From: an uncultured Clostridia bacterium
Lineage (GTDB): Bacteria; Bacillota; Clostridia; TANB77; CAG-508
DNA: 10,695 nt
Reading direction: 5' to 3'
NCBI GenBank assembly: GCA_948946035.1
Contig: CARBKU010000007.1
Span: 9,615 to 20,309 of the forward strand
Numbering within the stretch: the stretch's first letter is position 1; each line of letters starts with the position of its first letter. Shown here in pieces: positions 1-6,504 of the stretch. Under the pieces are notes generated by a model. That model saw only the letters and a list, made by a program, of their open reading frames with translations. It ran no database searches and was not told the origin of the DNA. The position numbers were made by a program, and so were the translations under genes.

Positions 1-1444
1 CTAGATAAAGTTTCAGATGATTTTTATGGTATAACTGGTTATATAACAGATATAAAAGATACTTTTCATATTGATAAAGCTACTAAAACTACTAAAGAAG
101 GTAAAGAATTTATAAATTATAGAAAACAAAAAAAATTCAATATTAGTATTTATCACGATTTAGTTAATTTCTTTAGTGAACCTTATTCTTTCCTAGATTT
201 TACACAAGAACAATATTTACAAATGGAAATTGAGTTACTATCAAGATTACAAAATCTTACTTATCAAGAATGTTCGGAAGAATACAATGGTACTTTATTT
301 GTACCAAAAGATGAAAATGATCCACGGAACTTCTTTTTCAAAACTCCTTGAACATGCTATAAACGAATATTATACTCATATAAAATACAACGATTTTAAA
401 GAAGATCTAACAGATGATGAACATTTAAAATATCAAAATGAATTAGAAGCTTTATTAAAGGATTTTAAAAACCGTATTTACGATAAGTATGAATTTTCAG
501 CATTAAAATTACTTGTTCCCCGACTTTTTAACGATACTAATTATGGACATGAAAACATTATACGAGATCAGTTAAAAGCAAAAATGATTTCTACTAAAGA
601 AAAGTTCAAAAAAAATGGGTATTGTTCTATTTTTGTAATTTTGGAAACACCAGATAGAAGAAAAATAGAATTACAATTACAAACTTATTTTAGATATAAG
701 GAATCAAAAATTGGTAATAGTAAACATATTAATGTTAATAATAAAAGGCTTGATATTTCTGGTTTTTTTGAATTAAAAGATGAATTTAAAGATAATAAAT
801 ATTATGAAAAGATATTAAAAGAATCAATTAATGTATTAAACACTACCACAATAGCAGAAAGAAATAAATTATTGTCTATACCAACAGAATATTTAGATCA
901 AAAACAGCAAAAACTAAAAAATAAAATTGAATTTGCACAAGATAATCTTCAAATAAAGGAATGGTATGAAGATACACATACTTTTCCTGATGGCACTCAA
1001 CAAACAACTTCATACTCTTTAGAAGAATATCTTCCTATTTTTGCTGAATACAACTCACCTAAATTAAAAGCTGTATCTTCTGCTCACTCACGTGTAAACA
1101 AAAATATAGCATTTGTTAATATAAAAACCATAATAGATAATTTTAGAGAAATACTTTTGGAATCTGATGAAACTACTTGTCTTTCTGATATTTTACTGAA
1201 AAAACTTCAAACAATTGAAGAAAAAAATTCTACACTATCACTTTCAAAAAACAAAATGCAAAACATTTTAGCATCTTATGAAATTTCAGACGAAACTATT
1301 CAACAAATTATACATGACATGGAAAAAATATCTAATAACAACATTTCCCAAAAAAAGAAAAGCTCTTATACAAATTCTGTTAGTGATATAAAAGAACGTG
1401 TTAGAAAAGAAGAAGATGAAAAATATAAAGGAGAAGAAATATAG
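1..1444 (+). CDS. Large protein of unknown function, 5'-truncated, +1 frameshift; possible RelA/SpoT-like domain
   Basis: The gene enters from the left edge. One frame is open from base 1 to a TGA at 349-351; the frame one base further on is open to the TAG at 1442-1444. Joined by a +1 step near 325 they give 480 residues without interruption, and coding quality is good on both sides (for example SKLLEHAINEYYTHI just after the join). In the second part, NGYCSIF, then IELQLQT, then a His about ten residues on (roughly 620-730) recall the NGY-S-H / EIQIRT-H pattern of RelA/SpoT (p)ppGpp synthetase domains. The upstream D-x-x-GxR motif is not convincing, so this is a weak inference. The C-terminal third is rich in charged residues and probably helical. 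There is no signal peptide or membrane segment. The only in-frame CGG codon of this gene lies at the join. It converges with the trmR-like gene. Confidence 0.6.
325..328 (+). other. Proposed +1 frameshift site (CGGA) in the left-edge gene
   Basis: In the first frame the codons are CCA CGG AAC TTC, leading to TGA at 349. Treating CGGA as one four-base step gives CCA-[CGGA]-ACT-TCT-TTT-TCA and continues in the long downstream frame. Both frames are open from 230 to 348, so sequence alone does not fix the point. It is placed here because this is the gene's only in-frame CGG and because the same tetranucleotide marks the cmk shift. A slip at CCT-TGA (346-351) is the main alternative. Confidence 0.45.
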
Positions 1445-1462
1445 TTTTATTTCTTCTCCTTT
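1427..1462. terminator. Bidirectional hairpin terminator between convergent genes
   Basis: A perfect 14-bp stem (1427-1440 with 1449-1462) closes an 8-nt loop and overlaps the TAG stop of the + strand gene. On the - strand the hairpin is followed by TATATTTTTC, a usable U-tract. On the + strand the downstream run is weaker (TTATTAG). Its position between two converging genes suits a shared terminator. Confidence 0.75.
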
Positions 1463-1470
1463 TATTAGAA

Positions 1471-2064
1471 TTATCTTTCTTTCATAATACTAATTGCTAA
1501 TCCATCTCCAACTTCTAAAATCTCAGTTTCCAAATTAGTATTTTCACTAATTTCCTTAATATATTCCCTTAGATTTCTAACAGCTGTACGTTGTTTATGC
1601 TTATTATAATCACTCATAACATAACCTTTATACAAAATATTATCAGCAAAAATAATACCGTTTACATTTAGCATTCTTAACGATTCTTTCAAGAAAAATG
1701 GATACTTCCCCTTAGCAGCATCAATAAAAACAGCATCATACTTTTCATTTAAAATTGGTAAAATCTCTACAGCATCCCCCTCATAAATTTTAATCTTATC
1801 TTCTAAGCCAACTTTTTTTATATTTTCCTTAGCTTGTTTTATTCGTTCTTCATCTCTTTCAATAGTATCAATTACACCATCTTTTGACAAAAACTTAGAA
1901 AAACACATAGCAGAATATCCAACCGCTGTACCTATTTCAAGAATTCTATTTGGTTTCAACTGTGTTAAATATTTTGCCATTACATCTAAAGTATCATCCA
2001 TAATAATTGGTATATGTTCTTTTAATGCGTTTTGTTTTATTATTTCAAGTTCTTCTTTATTCAT
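1471..2064 (-). CDS. trmR: SAM-dependent O-methyltransferase, TrmR (YrrM)-like
   Basis: A 197-residue class I methyltransferase of the cation-dependent O-methyltransferase family (COG4122 type). Motif I is LEIGT (about 42-46) followed by GYSA. An acidic residue for the SAM ribose follows in TIERDEER (about 67-74). FIDAAKGKY (about 113-121) and FADN (about 139-142) match the metal and substrate region of the family. The Bacillus subtilis relative YrrM/TrmR methylates 5-hydroxyuridine at tRNA position 34 to 5-methoxyuridine; assignment here is by motif resemblance. Start ATG 2064 has AGGAGAG about 6 nt upstream. The gene lies 55 bp after typA in the same direction, with a terminator-like hairpin between, so it is probably expressed by read-through. 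Other small-molecule O-methyltransferases of the family cannot be excluded. Confidence 0.8.
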   Translation of the reverse strand: MNKEELEIIKQNALKEHIPIIMDDTLDVMAKYLTQLKPNRILEIGTAVGYSAMCFSKFLSKDGVIDTIERDEERIKQAKENIKKVGLEDKIKIYEGDAVEILPILNEKYDAVFIDAAKGKYPFFLKESLRMLNVNGIIFADNILYKGYVMSDYNKHKQRTAVRNLREYIKEISENTNLETEILEVGDGLAISIMKER

Positions 2065-2080
2065 TTCTCTCTCCTATTGT

Positions 2081-2114
2081 AAAAATTGCCAACAGAAATT
2101 GGGTCTTTTGGCAA
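2081..2114 (-). terminator. Terminator or attenuator hairpin after typA
   Basis: Read on the - strand, TTGCCAA (2114-2108) pairs with TTGGCAA (2092-2086), and a further 3 bp form inside after one mismatch. The stem is followed by TTTTT (2085-2081). It begins 5 bases after the typA stop and ends just before the trmR-like ribosome binding site, so it may limit read-through into that gene. Confidence 0.6.
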
Positions 2115-2119
2115 CATTT

Positions 2120-3931
2120 TTATCTTCTTGCTGCTCTTTCTCTTTCTTTAGTATCTAATATTTTCTTTCTTAAACGAATTGACTCTGGTGTTATTTCTAC
2201 TAATTCATCATCTTGTATAAATTCAATTGCTTTTTCTAATGACATTTGAATTGGAGGTACTAAACGTAATGCATCATCAGAACCAGATGCTCTTGTATTT
2301 GTTAAGTGTTTTTCTTTACAAACATTTATACTTAAATCTTCTCCTCTTGAATTTAGACCAACTATCATTCCTTCATATACTTCTACACCTGGTCCAATAA
2401 ATAGTTCTCCTTTATCTTGTGCATTATATAATCCATATGTAACTGATTTTCCTGCTTCAAATGCAACTATTGTTCCTCTTACTCTTGATACAACATCACC
2501 TTTAAAAGGCTCATAAGAATCAAAAATGTGATTCATTGTTCCTTCTCCTTTTGTATCTGTTAAGAATTCTGTTCTATACCCTATTAGTCCTCTTGCTGGA
2601 ATTTTAAATTCTATTTTAGTATGTCCATCTTCAGCTGGTTCCATATTTGCCATTTCAGCTTTTCTTTTTCCTAATTTTTCAATAACATTTCCAACACAGT
2701 CATCAGGAACATTAACTACTAACCTTTCTATAGGTTCACTTTTTACACCATTAATTTCTTTAATAATTACTTTTGGACGAGATACTAAAAGTTCAAAACC
2801 TTCTCTTCTCATTGTCTCTATTAATACAGATAAATGTAATTCTCCTCTTCCAGATACTTCAAAAGAGTCTGGACTGTCTGTTTCTTTAACTCTTAATGAT
2901 ACATTTCTTTCTAATTCTTTAAATAATCTATCTCTAATATGTCTTGATGTTATAAATTGTCCTTCTCTACCAGCTAATGGTCCATTATTTACACTAAATG
3001 TCATAGAAACAGTTGGCTCATCTATATCAACAAAAGGTATTTTTTCTGGATTGTTAAAATCACAAATAGTATCACCAATATTGATATCTGGGATTCCTGC
3101 AAGTTCAATAATATCTCCTGCTTTTCCTTCTTCAACTTCAACTTTATTTAATCCAACATGTGTATATACTTTTGCAATTCTTCCTTGTGCTACTTTATCT
3201 TCTTTACCACATATTGAAACTGGCATTCCAACTTTTATACTACCTCTTTCAACTCTTCCTACAGCAATTCTTCCAACGTAATCATCATAATCAATATTAG
3301 ACACTAACATTTGAGCTGAACCTTCTTCATCACAATCTGGTTCGCTAATTGTATTGATAATTGTTTCAAATAAGCAACTTAAGTCTGTAGTTTCTTCTGA
3401 TAAATCCATTTTTGCAATTCCATTTTTTGCTGATGCATATACAACTGGGAACTCTAATTGCTCATCTGTTGCATCTAACTCAATGAATAATTCGATTACT
3501 TGGTCAACTACTTTTTCAGGAGTTGCTCCTGGTCTATCTATTTTATTTATAACAACAATTGGTTTTAACCCTAATGCTAATGACTTTTTCAAAACTTCTC
3601 TTGTTTGAGGCATTGCTCCTTCAAAAGCATCAACTAATAGTAAAACACCATCAACTGTCTTTAAAACTCTCTCAACTTCTCCACCAAAATCAGCATGTCC
3701 TGGTGTATCAACTATATTAATTTTAATATCATCATGCATAACAGAAGTATTTTTAGAAAGAATTGTAATTCCTCTCTCCTTCTCTTGATCATTAGAGTCC
3801 ATTACTCTCTCTTGCACCTGTTCATTTTCTCTAAATACATGGCTCTGTCTTAGCAAAGCATCAACCAAAGTAGTTTTTCCATGGTCAACGTGTGCAATAA
3901 TAGCTATATTCCTTATTTTATTATTCTTCAT
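2120..3931 (-). CDS. typA: TypA/BipA ribosome-associated translational GTPase
   Basis: A 603-residue protein of normal TypA/BipA length. G1 is AHVDHGKTT (13-21). The switch region contains ERGITILSKNTS, G3 is DTPGHADFGGEVERV, and G4 is NKIDRPGA. EF-G-like domains II, III and V follow, then the TypA-specific C-terminal domain beginning around GRGELHLSVLIETMRREGFE. TypA binds 70S ribosomes and supports ribosome assembly and growth under stress or cold. Start ATG 3931 has AGAGGT at a suitable distance and lies about 24 bp after a consensus promoter. The upstream edge of the gene abuts a palindromic repeat element; downstream is the trmR-like gene. No in-frame CGG codons were seen. The call is secure. 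Confidence 0.98.
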   Translation of the reverse strand: MKNNKIRNIAIIAHVDHGKTTLVDALLRQSHVFRENEQVQERVMDSNDQEKERGITILSKNTSVMHDDIKINIVDTPGHADFGGEVERVLKTVDGVLLLVDAFEGAMPQTREVLKKSLALGLKPIVVINKIDRPGATPEKVVDQVIELFIELDATDEQLEFPVVYASAKNGIAKMDLSEETTDLSCLFETIINTISEPDCDEEGSAQMLVSNIDYDDYVGRIAVGRVERGSIKVGMPVSICGKEDKVAQGRIAKVYTHVGLNKVEVEEGKAGDIIELAGIPDINIGDTICDFNNPEKIPFVDIDEPTVSMTFSVNNGPLAGREGQFITSRHIRDRLFKELERNVSLRVKETDSPDSFEVSGRGELHLSVLIETMRREGFELLVSRPKVIIKEINGVKSEPIERLVVNVPDDCVGNVIEKLGKRKAEMANMEPAEDGHTKIEFKIPARGLIGYRTEFLTDTKGEGTMNHIFDSYEPFKGDVVSRVRGTIVAFEAGKSVTYGLYNAQDKGELFIGPGVEVYEGMIVGLNSRGEDLSINVCKEKHLTNTRASGSDDALRLVPPIQMSLEKAIEFIQDDELVEITPESIRLRKKILDTKERERAARR

Positions 3932-3954
3932 TTATATTACCTCTTTTCTGTAAA

Positions 3955-3983
3955 ATTATATTACTAAATATATGCTTTGTCAA
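3955..3983 (-). promoter_or_regulatory. Consensus sigma-A promoter for typA
   Basis: On the - strand a perfect TTGACA (3983-3978) is followed by a 17-bp spacer and a perfect TATAAT (3960-3955). The TATAAT lies about 24 bp before the typA ATG. The -35 box falls at the outer end of the adjoining palindromic element. Confidence 0.85.
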
Positions 3984-4261
3984 ATTCTATAAGGCAAGCA
4001 CTTAAAATATTTATAATATTTTTCGTTATTTTTAATTGAATTTTTAAATAGCTCGAGAAGGGTTATAATTATATATTTTTAAACGGTTTCTGGGTAACCG
4101 TTCAAAAATTCTTAGAAAAGTTTAAAAAACTTTTCTTTAGAATTTTTAGAATAGGGCAAGTGAAAAAATATATAATTATCACCCTTTGGGAGCGAGTAGA
4201 TAATTTAATAAATAGCGAAAAATGTTATAAATATTTTAAGCGATTGCCTTATAAATTTTGC
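3981..4261. repeat. Long imperfect palindrome, MITE-like element, copy 1
   Basis: Fills most of the 395-bp gap between typA and plsC. The left arm from about 3989 (TATAAGGCAA, then CTTAAAATATTTATAA near 4001) matches the reverse complement of the right arm ending about 4252 over more than 40 bp with few mismatches. A second inner arm pair (4051-4080 with 4165-4194, ending in TATAATTATATATTTTT) follows. The centre holds two hairpins: AACGGTT/AACCGTT (4082-4102) and an 18-bp stem with small bulges (4104-4147). No ORF lies inside and no clear target duplication was seen, so the ends are approximate. A 49-bp core (4092-4140) is identical to 9390-9438. Confidence 0.8.
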
Positions 4262-4286
4262 ACTATTTTTTCTCCATTCACTATTA

Positions 4287-4315
4287 TTCAGCCTTAGGGT
4301 ATACCTAAGACTGAA
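4287..4315 (-). terminator. Hairpin downstream of plsC, possible terminator
   Basis: A 12-bp stem (4287-4298 with 4304-4315) with a 5-nt loop begins 11 bases after the plsC stop. The one imperfect pair is a G-U wobble on the - strand and a C-A mismatch on the + strand, so the structure is better formed in the plsC transcript. No U-tract follows on either strand, so it may be a 3'-end stabiliser rather than a strong intrinsic terminator. Confidence 0.45.
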
Positions 4316-4326
4316 CAAATTAACCT

Positions 4327-4923
4327 TTATTTTGCTAATTCTATAATTTTGTCCATTATTTCTTTTGTCACTTTTTCTAAGATTTCTTTGTCTTTACTTC
4401 CTTTATATTCACTAAAATCTAGTGGTTTTCCATATTTTATTGTTACCTTCCATTCACCCTTTTTTCCACCTTTTATTCCACATGGTATTACTTTTGCTCC
4501 ACTTCTTACCGCAAAAAAAGCTACTCCAGCTTTTGCCTTTTCTCCTTTTTCTATTCCATTTCTAGTTCCTTCTGGAAATAGTGCCAAACAATGACCATTT
4601 TTTAATGTTTGCATTGATTCTTTTAATGCTTTTACTTCTTTTGAGTCTCTTTTTACTAGTATTGCATCAAATACTTTTCCTAGGAATGCTAAAAATTTGC
4701 TTTTTGTTAGTTCTTCTTTCGCCAAGAATCTTGTGTAACGTCCACATGTTACTTCTATTAATGGAGGATCCAAGAAACTTCTATGATTTCCAGCAATTAT
4801 TATAGGTCCTTGTTTTGGTATGTTTTCCTTTCCTTCTATTTTCATTCCATACACTATTTTACAATAAATATAAATTGCACTTTTTACAATTCCTCTTATT
4901 ATTTTTTTAAAAAACTCCTTCAT
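4327..4923 (-). CDS. plsC: 1-acyl-sn-glycerol-3-phosphate acyltransferase
   Basis: A 198-residue membrane-associated acyltransferase that makes phosphatidic acid by adding the second acyl chain to lysophosphatidic acid. The catalytic NHxxxxD motif is NHRSFLD (46-52) and the substrate motif is FPEGTR (116-121), in the usual order and spacing. A hydrophobic N-terminal stretch (about 12-26) can anchor it to the membrane. The length is typical of compact clostridial PlsC. Start ATG 4923 has a strong AGGAGG 5 nt upstream, which overlaps the end of cmk. Only 9 bases separate the two genes, so they are co-transcribed and probably translationally coupled. The cmk-plsC pairing is common in Clostridia. 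Confidence 0.93.
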   Translation of the reverse strand: MKEFFKKIIRGIVKSAIYIYCKIVYGMKIEGKENIPKQGPIIIAGNHRSFLDPPLIEVTCGRYTRFLAKEELTKSKFLAFLGKVFDAILVKRDSKEVKALKESMQTLKNGHCLALFPEGTRNGIEKGEKAKAGVAFFAVRSGAKVIPCGIKGGKKGEWKVTIKYGKPLDFSEYKGSKDKEILEKVTKEIMDKIIELAK

Positions 4924-4932
4924 GCACTCCTC

Positions 4933-5608
4933 CTATATTGAACTCATCTTTTCTTTTATAATTCCAACTATTTTATTTACTACTTCTTCTATAGTTAAAT
5001 CACTAGAATCAATATATATAGCATCTTCTGCTTGCCTTAATGGTGATATTTCCCTTTGTGTTTCTAAAATATTTCTTTGCTTAATGCTTTCTAAAATTTC
5101 TTCGTAAGTTACATTCATACCTTTTTCTAAATTTTGATTATATCTTCTTCTTGCTCTTTCTTCTACTGAGGCATCTAAGTATATTTTTACATCTGCATTT
5201 GGAAATACTGTTGTTCCTATATCTCTTCCCTCCATTAGTATATCTCCGAACTTCACTCATTTTTCTTTCTAATAATGTCATTTTATCCCTAACACATTTT
5301 AATTTTGCATATTTTGCAACACATTCATCTACTTTTGTTGTTCTTATTTCATCTGATACATCATTACTATCTAAAAATATAATTTGTTCATTGTCTTTTC
5401 TCTTTATTTCAATTGAAATGTCTTTTAACATTTCCTCTATTCTTTCTACTTGATTACTATTAATTCCATTATTTAATGCTTTTAATGCTACACATCTAAA
5501 CATTGCACCAGTATCAATATTTACTAGTTCAACTTTATTAGCAACTAATTTCGCAATTGTTCCTTTTCCAGCTCCTGCTGGTCCATCAATAGCTACTACA
5601 AATCCCAT
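4933..5608 (-). CDS. cmk: Cytidylate (CMP/dCMP) kinase, read across a +1 frameshift
   Basis: Phosphorylates CMP and dCMP with ATP. The first frame (from ATG 5608) encodes the Walker A region DGPAGAGKGT, NIDTGAMFR, DVSDEIRTTKV and RDKMTLLERKMSE. The next frame (to TAG 4933-4935) continues with GDILMEGRDIGTTVFPNAD, ASVEERARRRY and REISPLRQAEDAIYIDSS. Together they form a complete Cmk of 224 residues, the normal length, with every main motif present if one base is skipped. The shift must fall between a TGA in the second frame (5259-5257) and the conserved Gly of GDILMEG (5247), about 12 nt that contain CGG-A. Without the shift the product ends at 5138 and lacks the GRDIGT and lid regions. Cmk is usually important for growth, so a simple dead gene is unlikely; recoding or a sequence error is more probable. 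An AGGTAGGA ribosome site precedes the ATG. Confidence 0.9.
5245..5248 (-). other. Proposed +1 frameshift site (CGGA) in cmk
   Basis: On the - strand the codons run AGT GAA GTT CGG AGA. Skipping one base gives GTT-[C]GGA-GAT-ATA-CTA-ATG-GAG-GGA, that is V-G-D-I-L-M-E-G, which restores the Cmk sequence. A Gly is common at this place in the family, so skipping C and reading GGA fits slightly better than reading CGGA as Arg. CGG here is codon 121 of the first frame and the only in-frame CGG in the gene. Confidence 0.75.
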
Positions 5609-5626
5609 AAAAATTCCTACCTTTTT

Positions 5627-6502
5627 CTATTCAAAAATTGATTCATTTTCTGCTACATAAATATTTTTTGCTACTACATCAAACTCTACTACATTCATAG
5701 CAGTTAACTTTTCTATCTCTTTTTTTGACTTCTGTTTAAAGTCATTTAATCCATCAACAACATTAAAACCATAAACAATAGTAACTTCCATATAAAGTTT
5801 TACACCTTCTCCATAATTTTCCACACGAGTTTTTAAAACTTTATAAATAGCTGGTGTTTGACAAGCTAAATACTCAACAATTTGTCTAAAGACTAAATCT
5901 GAAATTGTAAATCTTCCCATATAACTAAATGTTGGTCTAATTATTGATTTTTCAGATATATATGGTTTTTGACCTTTTCCTTTTGATTTAAATATTTGTA
6001 AAGGATCTAATAAATACCCTGAAAAGTCTTTTTTTATTTCAAATGTTGGAACAGGAATAACATGTTTTCCTTCTGTTACCCTAATTCTTCTTGCTGTTTG
6101 CATTTCCTGTTCTGTAGCAACATCTTTAATATATATTGTTTCTGATATTTCTGGCAATCCTAGATTTGCAGAAATTTTTTGTACCATACCATCTGAAGTA
6201 CCTAAAATTAGTATACTTTCTGGCTTATATTTCTTTAAAGCTTTTACAATAATTTCTTTTTCTTCATCTTCATAAAATAGTGCATGTTTTACTGTTCCTA
6301 CTTTTGTAGGTGCTTTTTTTGCAGATTCTCCTGCTATTACCTGGTTTTCTTTTATTAATAAACCATCATCTATAATATAATTTATATTTCTTTCGTTTGC
6401 TACCATTTGTGCCCTATAACTTTTACCAGTCCCAGAAGGTCCTACAAAAGCATATACTTTTATTTTATTAGCAAATGGTAATTTTATATCTTTTAGTAAC
6501 AC
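5627..6502 (-). CDS. P-loop nucleotide-binding protein with C-terminal Asp23/Gls24-like domain
   Basis: A 291-residue cytoplasmic protein. A Walker A loop GPSGTGKS (21-28) follows a hydrophobic beta strand. Two more hydrophobic strands follow (NYIIDDGLLI, and ESILILGTSDGM, the latter a possible sensor or Walker B strand). From about residue 190 the pattern FTISDLVFRQIVEYLACQ, then a strand pair ending VYGFNVVDG, then VVEFDVVAKNIYV resembles the Asp23/Gls24 alkaline-shock fold. Asp23 proteins are linked to envelope stress in Gram-positives; the role of this fusion is unknown to me. GTG 6502 is the best start, with GAGGA 8 nt before it inside the protease stop region, so translation is probably coupled. 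It lies 18 bp before cmk. Confidence 0.75.
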   Translation of the reverse strand: MLLKDIKLPFANKIKVYAFVGPSGTGKSYRAQMVANERNINYIIDDGLLIKENQVIAGESAKKAPTKVGTVKHALFYEDEEKEIIVKALKKYKPESILILGTSDGMVQKISANLGLPEISETIYIKDVATEQEMQTARRIRVTEGKHVIPVPTFEIKKDFSGYLLDPLQIFKSKGKGQKPYISEKSIIRPTFSYMGRFTISDLVFRQIVEYLACQTPAIYKVLKTRVENYGEGVKLYMEVTIVYGFNVVDGLNDFKQKSKKEIEKLTAMNVVEFDVVAKNIYVAENESIFE

Positions 6503-6504
6503 TA

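Noticed and set aside
346..352. prfB-like +1 shift at CCT-TGA
   Set aside because: Kept only as an alternative. Re-pairing of tRNA-Pro on CTT would be poor, and the CGGA site 20 nt upstream is shared with cmk.
230..1444. A stand-alone gene starting at TTG 230
   Set aside because: The region before it is good coding sequence in the other frame and there is no ribosome binding site at 230. It is the downstream part of a frameshifted gene entering from the left.
2007..2249. Plus-strand reading frame across the trmR-typA junction
   Set aside because: It overlaps two solid genes on the other strand, and its hydrophobic product is typical of antisense reading of AT-rich genes.
4349..4805. Plus-strand frames opposite plsC
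   Set aside because: Low-complexity Leu/Ser/Phe products antisense to a well-supported acyltransferase.
5138..5256. Two separate cmk-region genes, the second beginning at GTG 5256
   Set aside because: The halves are complementary parts of one Cmk, and neither would be a complete kinase.
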